A stretch of 64,000 bases of DNA from Thiosulfatimonas sediminis (GTDB taxonomy: Bacteria; Pseudomonadota; Gammaproteobacteria; Thiomicrospirales; Thiomicrospiraceae). A program made the position numbers and the translations under genes. The stretch covers positions 1,116,001-1,180,000 of the forward strand of contig NZ_AP021889.1 in assembly GCF_011398355.1 (NCBI RefSeq), given 5' to 3'. A model generated the notes under the pieces. It searched no databases and was not told the origin of the DNA. It was given only the letters and a program-made list of their open reading frames with translations. Positions 43,389 through 53,051 of the stretch are shown here, one piece after another (positions within the stretch are counted from its first letter, which is position 1; each line of letters opens with the position of its first letter).

Positions 43389-43895
43389 TTGGAAAATTCA
43401 TTGCAGTTTTTCTTGGCAGATGAGTCGGCCAGTCAATCTTTGGCGCAGGGCCTGGCAACGCAGCTGGAAAAAGCCCTAAGTGAAAATCGGCTACAGAGCG
43501 GTTTGGTTATCTATTTAAAGGGAAATTTAGGCGCTGGAAAATCGTATTTATCGCGCGCTTTTATTCAGCATTTTTTGCCGGATCAAAAGGTGAAAAGCCC
43601 GACCTATACCTTGGTAGAGTCTTATCCAGTGGATGTTTCGCAGAGACCGTTAGTCATTCACCATTTTGATTTGTATCGCTTGTGTGATCCGGAGGAGTTG
43701 GAATATTTGGCCATTCGCGATCTGTTGCAAGGGCGGTTTATTGCCTTAGTTGAGTGGCCGCAAAATGGTTATCCTGTGCTACCCGCAGCGGACATGGTGA
43801 TTGAATTAGCGTATTTAGAGAAGGGCCGACACGCGACAGTTCAATTGTCTAGCTTAGCTGCTCAAATGGCTTTTCAAGGTTTTCGCTTTCCTTAA
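43389..43895 (+). CDS. tsaE: tRNA threonylcarbamoyladenosine biosynthesis protein TsaE
   Basis: A 168-aa ATPase that supports the TsaB-TsaD complex in t6A synthesis. Walker A is GNLGAGKS (residues 45-52), then KSPTYTLVESY and HHFDLYRL. The start is TTG at 43389 with GGAG 8 bp upstream. Followed by the amidase gene, the same order as in E. coli (tsaE-amiB). Confidence 0.95.
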   Translation: MENSLQFFLADESASQSLAQGLATQLEKALSENRLQSGLVIYLKGNLGAGKSYLSRAFIQHFLPDQKVKSPTYTLVESYPVDVSQRPLVIHHFDLYRLCDPEELEYLAIRDLLQGRFIALVEWPQNGYPVLPAADMVIELAYLEKGRHATVQLSSLAAQMAFQGFRFP

Positions 43896-44058
43896 GTCAG
43901 GTTTTTGGCATTGAGATTGCTTGAAAATTAGATGCCCCAGCCAGCGTTCATTGGCTTCAGTGCGGGATTGCAAGGCGCTTATTTTGGGCTTGCCTTGAAA
44001 TTTATGGTCATCGCTATGGCATGACGGTTTTATATAGGTATCAAGATGGAGGTTTGAT

Positions 44059-45888
44059 GTGTTGCCAATTAAAGCAAAACAGACAGTAAAATCGAATCAG
44101 CATCGCCTGTTTTTACAGGGAGCGAGTTTGCCTGCGTCTTTTTACCGCGACGTGATTAAGTTATTCTTCCTGGTCGGTTTGTCTTGGGGGTTATTGCTCA
44201 ACAGCGCATTAGCCTTTGCAACGGGCTCTATTCAGCAGGTTCGGGTTGGACAGGATGCGCAAAAAACCCGTATCGTGTTTGACTTAAAAGCTAAAACTAA
44301 GTTTCAAGTGCGGATGTTGAATAATCCATCCCGTGTGGTGGTGGTTTTTAATAACGTTGCGAACAATATCAGTTTTACCGATAAGGTATTTAGCGATGCT
44401 CGGTTGTATAAAATGTTAGTTGCTGAGCAGGGGAAGCAGACGCAAGTCACGCTGCAATTGCATAAAACACTGGATGTTAGCAGCTTTCATTTGGCGGAAA
44501 ATGCTAAGGGCTTTAATCGCTTGGTGATTGATTTAAAAGAGGTTGAGACTCAACCCATTGAAAAAACGTTTGTGATAGCCAACGCTCCGAAGAAAAGTAC
44601 GCATGTTGAACAGCCAAATCCGATTGTGCAAAAAAATGTGCAAACAGCTGCGGCAGAGCCAAGCTCAGAGTCGGTTCAAGCGAAGCAAGGTGTCTCAAAT
44701 GAATCATCTGTGTCACTGGTCAATAAGACTGAGCCATCGCCTGAGATGATTGCCAAGCCTGATGATTCGCCACAAGGTAGTATTGAGCAGTCAATCGACA
44801 TTTTACTGAGTGCCACCCAGCAGGCGGCTCAGCCAGAAAATGCATTGGAAACATCGGCTGAGAAACCGGTTGCGCCTTTAGTTCAATCTGAGCCAGTAGT
44901 CAGTGAAAAAACGTCTGAAGATGTATCGTTAATATCCGCCAATCAGGATATAAAAGCCAGTGTTGAGCAGATTGTTCGACAGCAAGTCGATACTAATCAA
45001 AAACTGGTGGTCGCTTTGGATGCTGGTCACGGAGGTAAAGACCCTGGAGCGATTAACCGACAAACCCGTTTAATGGAAAAAGAAGCAACATTACAGATGG
45101 CTAAAGAGCTGAAACGTTTAATTGACGCTCAGCCGAATATGCGTGCGGTTTTAATTCGTGATCGCGATGTTTTTATTCCATTGGGTGAGCGCCAAAAAAT
45201 TGCCAAACAAAAAGGGGCGGATGTATTTATCTCGATTCATGCAGATGCTTTTGATGATCCTACTGTGCAAGGCGGGTCGGTGTATGTTTTGTCTCGTCAA
45301 GGGGCGAGTTCACATATGGCAAAGCTCTTGGCAAAGAGTGAAAATGCGTATCTACAAGATGTGAGTTTAAAAGGTTTGGATGATGATGTTGCTTATGCAT
45401 TAAGTGATTTATCGCGGCGTTTTAATATTGAGCACAGTCAGAAATTAGCCAATTCGGTGTTAGAGGAGATGGGTAAGCGCGTTACCATGCATCGTCCGCA
45501 AGTACAATCGGCCCAATTTGCTGTGCTTAAAGCGATTGATATTCCTTCAATGCTGATTGAAACAGCGTTTATCTCCAATCCGAACGAGGCTCGCAATTTG
45601 ATGAACCCGCTGTTTCAAAAACAAATGGCGAATGCGATAGTGGCAGGATTAAGTCGTTATGTGAAAAATTATCGCCAAGTTCCGATACAAGGAACCAACA
45701 CGTTGTTTGTACGTTATGAGGTGCGTAAAGGCGATAACCTAACCATGATAGCCAAAAAGTTTAATGTTTCGATCGCAAAAATTAAATATCATAATCAAAT
45801 TCAAAACAGTAATCGTTTGCAGTTGGGCAAGCGCTTACGTATTCCTGTTACGCCGGATTTGTTAGCGCGTATTGATCAAATCAGTTAA
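44059..45888 (+). CDS. amiB: N-acetylmuramoyl-L-alanine amidase, AmiB type
   Basis: A 609-aa periplasmic amidase that splits septal murein. A membrane/signal helix (about residues 35-56) is followed by an AMIN domain (about residues 57-165, VRVGQDAQKTRIVFDL), a low-complexity linker rich in Ser, Glu and Gln (about 170-310), an Amidase_3 domain (from LVVALDAGHGGKDPGAI at about 316; HAD and ETAFISN further on), and one LysM domain at the C-terminus (YEVRKGDNLTMIAKKF). The GTG at 44059 has GGAGG 6 bp upstream. The N-terminal tail before the helix is unusually long (about 35 residues). Confidence 0.93.
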   Translation: MLPIKAKQTVKSNQHRLFLQGASLPASFYRDVIKLFFLVGLSWGLLLNSALAFATGSIQQVRVGQDAQKTRIVFDLKAKTKFQVRMLNNPSRVVVVFNNVANNISFTDKVFSDARLYKMLVAEQGKQTQVTLQLHKTLDVSSFHLAENAKGFNRLVIDLKEVETQPIEKTFVIANAPKKSTHVEQPNPIVQKNVQTAAAEPSSESVQAKQGVSNESSVSLVNKTEPSPEMIAKPDDSPQGSIEQSIDILLSATQQAAQPENALETSAEKPVAPLVQSEPVVSEKTSEDVSLISANQDIKASVEQIVRQQVDTNQKLVVALDAGHGGKDPGAINRQTRLMEKEATLQMAKELKRLIDAQPNMRAVLIRDRDVFIPLGERQKIAKQKGADVFISIHADAFDDPTVQGGSVYVLSRQGASSHMAKLLAKSENAYLQDVSLKGLDDDVAYALSDLSRRFNIEHSQKLANSVLEEMGKRVTMHRPQVQSAQFAVLKAIDIPSMLIETAFISNPNEARNLMNPLFQKQMANAIVAGLSRYVKNYRQVPIQGTNTLFVRYEVRKGDNLTMIAKKFNVSIAKIKYHNQIQNSNRLQLGKRLRIPVTPDLLARIDQIS

Positions 45889-45890
45889 TG

Positions 45891-46523
45891 TCAATCGTTC
45901 AATGGTTCACGGCCGTAGAACCATTCGAGTTGTATTTCGTTAATAACACCACAAAGTGGAATGTCCCACGGTTGCGTTGGCAGTGTGGTGATTTTTTGCA
46001 AGCTGTGTGCCCAGCCAATTAAATGCGGCTTGGTATTTTTGTGTTGGTGCTGCTTAAACGCAAAGGTTCGGTCATAAAAGCCGCCACCCATGCCCATTCG
46101 ATTGCCGGAATCGTCATACGCCACTAAAGGGGTGAAAACCCAGTCGAGTTGGCTTGCGCTTATAGTGCTTGTATTGAATGGTTCTGGAATGTGAAAGCGA
46201 TTGTTTTTGAGTTGGCTGTCAGGTCGATAGAGCGCAAATGTCATTGGTTGTTCGCTGTGCTGCTGTAAAACCGGTAAGTAGACACGATGAGAAGTGTTTT
46301 GCCATAAATATTGAATCAAATTCTGACTGCTTAATTCACCGTCTTGAGAGATAAAGAGAGCGATGTTTTGTGGATGATTAAAGGCGTTCGAGGCAAGCAG
46401 TTGTTGTGCATTTTTTAGGGCTTGTTGTGCGTGCTGCTGTTGTGTGGCTGAGGTTAATTGACGACGTTGATGGCGTAATTGTTGGCGTAGGTCTTTGCTG
46501 AATGTAGTCGGCGTTGAAGGCAT
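45891..46523 (-). CDS. fau: 5-formyltetrahydrofolate cyclo-ligase
   Basis: A 210-aa enzyme that converts 5-formyl-THF to methenyl-THF. The N-terminal LRQQLRHQRRQL and the GNRMGMGGGFYDRTF ATP/phosphate loop are diagnostic. The ATG at 46523 fits the family length; a frame starting at 46607 would run through the 6S RNA 3' end. It follows the 6S RNA gene on the same strand, as in E. coli. Confidence 0.93.
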   Translation of the reverse strand: MPSTPTTFSKDLRQQLRHQRRQLTSATQQQHAQQALKNAQQLLASNAFNHPQNIALFISQDGELSSQNLIQYLWQNTSHRVYLPVLQQHSEQPMTFALYRPDSQLKNNRFHIPEPFNTSTISASQLDWVFTPLVAYDDSGNRMGMGGGFYDRTFAFKQHQHKNTKPHLIGWAHSLQKITTLPTQPWDIPLCGVINEIQLEWFYGREPLND

Positions 46524-46593
46524 AAATAGCAGAGAGACGTTATTAATCTTAATCACTAGTGTAGCGATATTTGCCAAGACATGGGTAAGAAAT

Positions 46594-46768
46594 AAAGCAT
46601 ATAGCACGAGCTAAAATCCCTGAACCGTTAAGTTCAAGGTGGCAGCCTCCCACAAAAAGTTTAGGCTTCCCGGGTTAGCTGACGCTAACGAGATGCACAC
46701 CACTTAAGGTGTCTGGCCCCAATTTAGTAAGTATCGGAACGGGGTTTAAACCCGTGACCATATGCCTT
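46594..46768 (-). ncRNA. ssrS: 6S RNA
   Basis: About 175 nt between zapA and fau, the classic ssrS position. The ends pair: GCATAT near the 5' end with ATATGC at the 3' end, then CACG with CGTG, TAAA with TTTTA, and CCC with GGG. Internal blocks match the E. coli RNA: CCCCGTTCCGATA, GGGAAGCCTAAA, and CACCTTGAAC...GGTTCA near the 3' end. A TATAAT box at 46775-46780 (minus) lies about 7 bp before the assumed start. The product would bind the housekeeping RNA polymerase in stationary phase. End positions are good to a few bases. Confidence 0.88.
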
Positions 46769-46920
46769 GCTGGCATTATAACAAAACTGTTGATTGAGAA
46801 AATTGATAACTCGAGTAGAAAAGCAAAATTATTGAGTGTTACCAAAAAACTTAAAGGATATTTAGTGTTATGGCGCGGCGGATACAGTTAAATGCGCGGA
46901 CTTTTGGGCGGTCTCTCACT

Positions 46921-46950
46921 AGAAAGGCATAAGCCTTTGCTCTGCCTTTA
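46921..46950 (-). terminator. Weak terminator-like hairpin after zapA
   Basis: AAAGGC-TTAT-GCCTTT hairpin on the minus strand 25-50 bp after the zapA stop, followed only by TCTAG. It may attenuate or process rather than stop transcription into 6S RNA. Confidence 0.4.
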
Positions 46951-46975
46951 TAATTTTTGAGAAAGTGGCTTTGGT

Positions 46976-47281
46976 TTAATTAACGGAGGTTTCGGTTGAC
47001 GATTGTTGTGTTTGTTGCTCAATCGCGTTGGTTAAAATCGCATGAATAGCATCAATTTTGGCTTTCATATCTGACGCGTTGTGATAAGCCTCATCTTTAA
47101 GTTGAAGCAATTCATAAGCGATATTAATGCTAACCATCAATAAATTTCGTTCGTTACGACTCTCTTTGGGTAACTTCAGCATTTGTGTTTCAACCATGTT
47201 GGCGGCTTCTACAAGGCGAGTTCGTTCGTCATCTTCACATTGGAATTTAAAACGATGCCCCATCATATTGATTTCGATCAT
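46976..47281 (-). CDS. zapA: Cell division protein ZapA
   Basis: A 101-aa FtsZ-associated protein: beta-hairpin N-terminus (IEINMMGHRFKFQCEDDE) then a long helix for tetramer formation. The start at 47281 has AGGAGC 6 bp upstream; the frame upstream is not conserved. Divergent from the ygfB gene, as in E. coli. Confidence 0.93.
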   Translation of the reverse strand: MIEINMMGHRFKFQCEDDERTRLVEAANMVETQMLKLPKESRNERNLLMVSINIAYELLQLKDEAYHNASDMKAKIDAIHAILTNAIEQQTQQSSTETSVN

Positions 47282-47457
47282 GGTGTAGCTCCTAAAGCGG
47301 CTGAAGTTTTTGGTTGGTTTCAGCAAAATTTTTTCAATTGCGTTATGTCTTGTTTTTGTTGGTACGCAAAAGGGTTGAAGTTGGCGCTTTGCCAAGTGTT
47401 AGATAATATTAGATATGGTATTATTCCCCAATTAAACAGCTTTAACAAGAGAAGAAA

Positions 47458-48054
47458 ATGATGGATTTTCAGCGCCTAAACGAAGCGGTAACGCCTTATC
47501 CGGAATTAGAGTCGCCGTCCTTTTTACAGGGCATGCTTATCGGCTTATTGTGTGTTGATAGTGATATTCAAGAATCGGTATGGATTCGTAGAATATTAGA
47601 AGAAGCGCAAGTTAAGTCAGTTAAAGAGTCGTTCTTGATTGCACTGCATGAGATGTTTCTTGAGACCAATAAGGGGTTAAATGGTTCCGGGTTTGAATTG
47701 GCTTTATGCCTGCCAGATGACGGGGATTCCTTGGTAATGCGCGCTGCCATGTTAGGGCAGTTATGCGAGGGATTGATTTATGGCGTAGGTCTGGGTGGTG
47801 GATTGAATGAAATGGAAAAAACATTAAATGAATCGGTACGCGAGCTGATTAATGATTTAAGCGAAATTGCCCGAATTGATGTTAGTGCTTTAGGTGAATT
47901 GGAAAAAGAGGCCGATGTTGAGCAGATTGAACAAGATTTAATGGAGTTATCTGAGTTTGTCAAAGTGGGAATTCTGACTCTAAATGAAGAATTGAACCCC
48001 GTAGATGCCGCGCCGATTATGAGTGTTCCGGATAGTGAATACCAACTTCATTAA
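47458..48054 (+). CDS. UPF0149/YgfB family protein
   Basis: A 198-aa protein, mostly helical and acidic, with the family pattern ESPSFLQGMLIGLLC near the N-terminus and DDGDSLVMRAAMLGQLCEGLIYGVG mid-protein split by short loops. The molecular role is uncertain; in Pseudomonas a homologue affects gene expression. Two ATG codons in tandem mark the start; first gene of the pepP-ubi operon. Confidence 0.9.
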   Translation: MMDFQRLNEAVTPYPELESPSFLQGMLIGLLCVDSDIQESVWIRRILEEAQVKSVKESFLIALHEMFLETNKGLNGSGFELALCLPDDGDSLVMRAAMLGQLCEGLIYGVGLGGGLNEMEKTLNESVRELINDLSEIARIDVSALGELEKEADVEQIEQDLMELSEFVKVGILTLNEELNPVDAAPIMSVPDSEYQLH

Positions 48055-48081
48055 TATTGCTTTTGCTGCTTTGGAGAATAA

Positions 48082-49395
48082 ATGCACGCACCTGTCTTAA
48101 ATCGCCAGACTTTATTTAGCCGCTTAAAAGATAACAGCGCTGTATTGGTTAAGTCCGGCGAAGAGTTAATACGTAATCGCGATGTTGAGTTTCCTTTTAG
48201 GGCGCATAGCGACTTTTTCTATCTAACAGGATTCAGTGAGCCAGATGCCTTACTATTGATGAGTAAAATTGATGGCGAGGAACGAACGACTATTTTTTTG
48301 CGCCCAAAAAATTTAGAGCAAGAAATCTGGCAAGGGCGGCGTTTAGGCGTGGAATCCGCCCCCGCCACGTTACAGGTCGATCAGGCCTATTCCATCGAAG
48401 AATTAGATGAATGGTTGCCGGAGTTGTTAATCGGCAGTGAGCAGTTGCTCGTCAGCTTTAGTGATTTTTCCGAATGGGCGGAGATCATTGCGCCTTTGAT
48501 TGAACAACTTAAAAAGCAAGTGCGCAAAGGCGTGGATAGCCCGACCACTTTGTTCGATCTTGATGTTCTATTGCACGAACAGCGTTTAATTAAAAATCAT
48601 CGCGAAATTGAGTTAATGCGTAAAGCGGCGCAGATTTCGGTGCAAGGGCATTTGGCGGCGATGGCTGTGGCAGCAAGTGCCAACAGTGAGCGCACGGTGC
48701 AAATCGCGCTGGAAAATGCTTTTTATCAGCATGGTGCGCAAAGAGTGGCTTTCAATTCAATCTGCGCCAGTGGTGAAAACGCCTGTATTTTGCATTACAC
48801 AGAAAACAATGCGCCTCTACAAAGCAATGCTTTGCTACTGGTTGATGCTGGTGCAGAGTATCACGGCTATGCGGGGGATATTACGCATACTTTTCCGCCG
48901 TCAGGTAAGTTCAGTACTGAACAAGCGGCGCTTTACAGCTTGGTATTAAAAGCGCAACAAGCGGTTATCCAAATGATTAAACCTGGTGTGCTTTATGGCG
49001 ATTTGCATCAGACTACCTTGCGGATTTTGACCGCTGGGTTGTTGGATCTGGGGTTGCTAAAAGGCGACTTGACGACGCTTGTCGCGGACAAGGCTTATAC
49101 CGAATTTTTTATGCACGGCACTGGCCACTGGTTGGGAATGGATGTGCATGATGTTGGTAAGTATAAAATCGATGGGGAATGGCGTCCGCTGGAAGTTGGT
49201 ATGGTGCTTACCGTTGAACCTGGTTTGTATGTTTCGGATCGGCATCAGAATGTGTCTGCAAAATGGCACAATATTGGGATTCGAATCGAAGACGATGTAT
49301 TGGTTACCGAAAAAGGGTGTGAAGTGTTAACTGCCGGTTTGCCGCGTACTGTGGCAGAGATTGAACAGTGGTTTGTTGAACATTCGCACAAATGA
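48082..49395 (+). CDS. pepP: Xaa-Pro aminopeptidase
   Basis: A 437-aa metallopeptidase removing N-terminal residues before proline. The N-terminal creatinase-like domain contains FRAHSDFFYLTGF. The pita-bread catalytic domain has the two-metal ligands in LLVDAGAEYHGYAGDITHTF, the HGTGHWLGMDVHD motif and VEPGLYV. The ATG has GGAG 5-6 bp upstream. 27 bp after ygfB, 12 bp before ubiH. Confidence 0.96.
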   Translation: MHAPVLNRQTLFSRLKDNSAVLVKSGEELIRNRDVEFPFRAHSDFFYLTGFSEPDALLLMSKIDGEERTTIFLRPKNLEQEIWQGRRLGVESAPATLQVDQAYSIEELDEWLPELLIGSEQLLVSFSDFSEWAEIIAPLIEQLKKQVRKGVDSPTTLFDLDVLLHEQRLIKNHREIELMRKAAQISVQGHLAAMAVAASANSERTVQIALENAFYQHGAQRVAFNSICASGENACILHYTENNAPLQSNALLLVDAGAEYHGYAGDITHTFPPSGKFSTEQAALYSLVLKAQQAVIQMIKPGVLYGDLHQTTLRILTAGLLDLGLLKGDLTTLVADKAYTEFFMHGTGHWLGMDVHDVGKYKIDGEWRPLEVGMVLTVEPGLYVSDRHQNVSAKWHNIGIRIEDDVLVTEKGCEVLTAGLPRTVAEIEQWFVEHSHK

Positions 49396-49407
49396 GGTTA
49401 GTAAAGT

Positions 49408-50628
49408 ATGCAGAATAGTTCAGATGTGCTTATTGTTGGTGGTGGGCCGATCGGTCTTTTATTGGCATTGGGTTTAGGCCAGCAAGGTATGCAGGTTCGA
49501 TTACTGGAAGCGCAGCCCTTGCAGGATGAAACCGCAAGCCATTCAACCAATAATGCGTTTGATGGTCGAGTACTGGCCTTATCGTTTGGCTCAATTGAAG
49601 TTTTGCATAAACTGGGCGTTTGGCAAGCGCTAAAACCCTTTGCCACTGCAATTGAACACGTGCACGTTTCGCAAAAAGGGTATTTAGGCATTACCACTCT
49701 TCATGCGCGTGAAATGGGGGTGAATGCGTTAGGTTTTAGTGTGCAAGGACGAGATTTGGGGCGTGTTTTATGGCAGGCAGTTCAAGCGCAGAGTGCCGTG
49801 GAAGTTTTTGCACCGGCTGTATTAGAGGGGTTTAGTGATGATGCTAATCAGCCGTTGCCGATTTGCGCCCAAGTTCTTCTTGATGGTGCTTTACAAGAAT
49901 TTTACGCGCGTTTAATTATCGGCGCTGATGGGACTCAGTCGATGGTTCGTCAGACGCTTGGATTGGCTTTGCAAGAAAAATCGTATGATGCCTATGCGGT
50001 TTTAGCGCAAATCGAAACAGAGCAACACCCGCAGGGTTGGTCTTATGAACGGTTTACCTTGGATGGTCCTGTGGCTTTATTGCCGATGAACGGTCATCAG
50101 CATAAGGCGGTGATGGTGATTCCACAAACGCAGCTGGCAGAGGTGATGGCGCTCGATGATCAAGCTTATTTGCAGAAATTCGCTGACAAAATGGGTGAGC
50201 GTTTAGGTGGTTTTGTTGGTATTAGTCCGCGTTTGGCTTATCCGTTAAAAGAGGCGTATGTCGATAATTTTACGCAAGGGCACGCACTGTTACTAGGAAA
50301 TGCCGCGCATACACAGCATCCGGTAGCCGCTCAAGGCCTGAATCTGGGGATTCGCGATATTGCGGTTTTACTCAACCAAATCGAGCAGTTAAATCTGCCG
50401 CCGACTCAGTCGGTAGAGCAGTTATCGTCCCAGAAGTTTTTACAAAATTATGCGGCGTTACGTCAACCAGACCATCAGAACGTGCTGGGTATGACCGACA
50501 GTTTGATCAGTGTTTTTCAGCATTCATCTCCTTTAGTCGGGCATTTGCGCGGCCTTGGTTTAATGGCATTGCAAGCACTGCCGGCAGTAAAAAAACGTTT
50601 TTCGCGTTTTGCAATGGGCAAAGGATAA
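49408..50628 (+). CDS. ubiH: 2-octaprenyl-6-methoxyphenol hydroxylase
   Basis: A 406-aa FAD monooxygenase of ubiquinone synthesis. The FAD fold starts VLIVGGGPIGLLLALGL, then DGRVLALSFGSIE and RLIIGADGTQSMVR, and the second FAD motif is LLLGNAAHTQHPVAAQGLNLG. Synteny with pepP supports UbiH. It is 12 bp from the next hydroxylase gene. Confidence 0.9.
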   Translation: MQNSSDVLIVGGGPIGLLLALGLGQQGMQVRLLEAQPLQDETASHSTNNAFDGRVLALSFGSIEVLHKLGVWQALKPFATAIEHVHVSQKGYLGITTLHAREMGVNALGFSVQGRDLGRVLWQAVQAQSAVEVFAPAVLEGFSDDANQPLPICAQVLLDGALQEFYARLIIGADGTQSMVRQTLGLALQEKSYDAYAVLAQIETEQHPQGWSYERFTLDGPVALLPMNGHQHKAVMVIPQTQLAEVMALDDQAYLQKFADKMGERLGGFVGISPRLAYPLKEAYVDNFTQGHALLLGNAAHTQHPVAAQGLNLGIRDIAVLLNQIEQLNLPPTQSVEQLSSQKFLQNYAALRQPDHQNVLGMTDSLISVFQHSSPLVGHLRGLGLMALQALPAVKKRFSRFAMGKG

Positions 50629-50640
50629 GGGTGACATTGA

Positions 50641-51888
50641 ATGGCTACGCAAGCAGACATTTATCAACAAGTATGGGATGTGGTGGTGGTTGGTGGCGGC
50701 ATGGTTGGTGCTGCAGCGGCTTTAGGTTTAGCTAAAAACGGTTTTTCGGTTTTGGTTTTAGAGCAGCAAGCGCCCAATATGGATTGGAATCGACAAACGC
50801 CTGTCGGGATTCGTGTTAGTGCCTTGACCCGGGCCTCAGAAAATATTTTGCGAAACTTGAACGTTTGGTCATTTATTGTTCAAAATCGCCACCATCCGTT
50901 TCGATCAATGCACGTTTGGGATGCCTTTAGTTCAGCGGAGGTCACTTTCAATGCAGCTGAAATTGGCGAAGCGAATTTGGGCTATATCATTGAAAATGAT
51001 TTGATTCAGAGTGCGCTTTGGCAGGGCTTTGCTCGAGAGCCGAATTTGGCTGTATCACTGGGCAGTAAGATCATCGATTTACAATTGCCAAATGCTGATG
51101 ATGCGATTGCTAAGCTCAGTTTAGATAACGATAAAACATTGCAAGCCCGGTTGGTGATTGCCGCCGATGGTGGACGTTCGCAGATTCGTCAGCTTGCGAA
51201 TATAGGCTTAAATCGGCAAGATTATGATCAGTGTGCAGTAGTTGGTATTGTTAAGACGGAATTGCCGCATCAGGACACGTGTTGGCAGCGTTATACCGAA
51301 AACGGCCCTTTTGCGTATCTGTCTATGGGGAATAATTACAGCTCTATTGCTTGGTACTTACCCATTGAAAAGCAGCAATGGGCGTTATCGTTGAGTGATG
51401 CAGAATTTGCTCAAGCGCTTGGTAAAGCCTCTGATTATCGATTGGGTCAGGTTGTTGAGGTCGGTCAGCGCGGCGCGTTTCCTTTGATTCGCCAGCATAG
51501 TAATCATTATGTAAAACACGGTTTGGCTTTAATCGGCGATGCGGCACACACGATTCATCCGCAAGCTGGACAAGGAGTGAATCTTGGGTTGTTGGATGCG
51601 GCTGCACTTGTCGATGTTTTAAGTGCTGCGAAACAAGCGAATCGGGATTTTTCAACATTGGCTTGCTTGCGAAAATATGAGCGTTGGCGCCGCGGAGATA
51701 ATGCGTTGGTGCAGCGCTCGATGGAGTGGTTTGCTTGGTTTTATCAAGACAATGCGCTTAAAAATGGTGTTCGCCAAGGGGTGTTGCCTATCGTTAATCA
51801 CTTTAAACCTGGCAAGAACTGGCTGATGGAACAAGCGTTGAATGGTCGTGAGGCTTTGCCCAGTTTGGCGCAGTTGTATGCCATTTAA
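50641..51888 (+). CDS. UbiH/UbiF/UbiI-family FAD hydroxylase
   Basis: A 415-aa FAD monooxygenase: VVVVGGGMVGAAAALGLAK, then RVSALTRASENIL, VIAADGGRSQIR and LIGDAAHTIHPQAGQGVNLG. Position after ubiH is that of ubiI in E. coli, but the HHPFRSMHVWD and NLGYIIENDLIQSALW segments look more like UbiF. It could serve as the C5 or C6 hydroxylase. Confidence 0.88.
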   Translation: MATQADIYQQVWDVVVVGGGMVGAAAALGLAKNGFSVLVLEQQAPNMDWNRQTPVGIRVSALTRASENILRNLNVWSFIVQNRHHPFRSMHVWDAFSSAEVTFNAAEIGEANLGYIIENDLIQSALWQGFAREPNLAVSLGSKIIDLQLPNADDAIAKLSLDNDKTLQARLVIAADGGRSQIRQLANIGLNRQDYDQCAVVGIVKTELPHQDTCWQRYTENGPFAYLSMGNNYSSIAWYLPIEKQQWALSLSDAEFAQALGKASDYRLGQVVEVGQRGAFPLIRQHSNHYVKHGLALIGDAAHTIHPQAGQGVNLGLLDAAALVDVLSAAKQANRDFSTLACLRKYERWRRGDNALVQRSMEWFAWFYQDNALKNGVRQGVLPIVNHFKPGKNWLMEQALNGREALPSLAQLYAI

Positions 51889-52019
51889 TCGATTGTCTTT
51901 GTGAATCAATTCACAGATTGTTAATGTGTACTGTTCTTAAATGGGCTCTTAATTTTTTATTAAAGAATCATTTATATCGGATTTATTTCCGCCTTTAAGG
52001 GCGTAACCGGAATTACAGC

Positions 52020-53051
52020 ATGAATTTAAAAGCTCTATTAGGTGTTGCTGGCGTTCATCGAAAAGAGAGTCCGCGCGCGCGCAGTGTTGGACGCACTTTT
52101 GAATATTTGGTGGCGATTGCGGTCCTTCTGGTTTTTTTGCAGCTGGTACTTTCCTATACCCATTTTCCAATAGAATACGCTTGGTTGGACAGGGTTTTGT
52201 GGGGGGTTTTTGTCGCGGAACTGGTTGTTAATTTAATCCTTGTACAAGATCGTTCGCGCTATTTGCTGCATAACTGGTTAAGTGTATTAATTGTATTGGT
52301 TGCGGCGCCGTGGATATCCTGGCAAGGGGACTGGGCGTTAATCTTCAGGGCTTTACGTTTGGTGCTGTTTCTGCGCTTTGTGTCGACCTTTTTTCAAGAT
52401 GTGTTACTTTTGTTAAAACGCAATCGTTTTGGACAGATTCTTTCTGGGTTTGCTTTTTTGGTCATCGGCTCGGGTGGCATCTTCTCCTATATCGAACAAC
52501 GTCCGATTATTGATGGTATTTGGTACGCACTCGTGACGATTACCACCGTTGGCTACGGTGATGTGGTGCCTCTTACCCAAGAAGGGCGGATTTTTGGTTC
52601 AGTGCTTATTGTTTTTGGAGTGATGTTCTTTTCGTTGGTTACGGCGAACTTCTCTGCGTTTTTAATCGGTTCGGATCAGCGTAAATTGGAGCGCGAGATA
52701 CTGAATTATGTGCGCCAAACTGAAAAACGCTTGGCTACTCAAAGTCTTCAGAATGAGAAGCATGTCGAGAGCATTATGTTGCACTCGACTCAGCAAATCG
52801 ATCGCTTAAAAGAGGAGTTGCACCGTTACCGCGCGTTGGAGGAGTATTTGTTGGATATGCAGCAAAAAGCCGATCCAGTTCCGGAGGAATTTACCACTTT
52901 GAAAGAATCGAGTGATCAGCCTTCTATTAGTAATGAAGGGCGTGCTAATCCATACTCCCACGTTGGCCCATCGCCATTTAGTTCGCCGCATCTTAGTGCG
53001 CTTCAAGACATTGAGCATGAACTGCTGTCTGTTAAACGCAAATTAAGGTAA
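52020..53051 (+). CDS. Voltage-gated-type potassium channel
   Basis: A 343-aa membrane protein with several helices in the first 220 residues, including an Arg-bearing S4-like stretch (LIFRALRLVLFLRFVSTFF) and a pore with selectivity filter TTVGYGD (about residues 175-181). A cytoplasmic coiled-coil tail (about residues 225-285) could tetramerise the channel. The last 50 residues are Ser/Pro-rich. Confidence 0.9.
   Translation: MNLKALLGVAGVHRKESPRARSVGRTFEYLVAIAVLLVFLQLVLSYTHFPIEYAWLDRVLWGVFVAELVVNLILVQDRSRYLLHNWLSVLIVLVAAPWISWQGDWALIFRALRLVLFLRFVSTFFQDVLLLLKRNRFGQILSGFAFLVIGSGGIFSYIEQRPIIDGIWYALVTITTVGYGDVVPLTQEGRIFGSVLIVFGVMFFSLVTANFSAFLIGSDQRKLEREILNYVRQTEKRLATQSLQNEKHVESIMLHSTQQIDRLKEELHRYRALEEYLLDMQQKADPVPEEFTTLKESSDQPSISNEGRANPYSHVGPSPFSSPHLSALQDIEHELLSVKRKLR

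Noticed and set aside
46709-46891. 60-residue plus-strand frame over the 6S RNA region
   Set aside because: It is antisense to the structured RNA and has no coding features or family.
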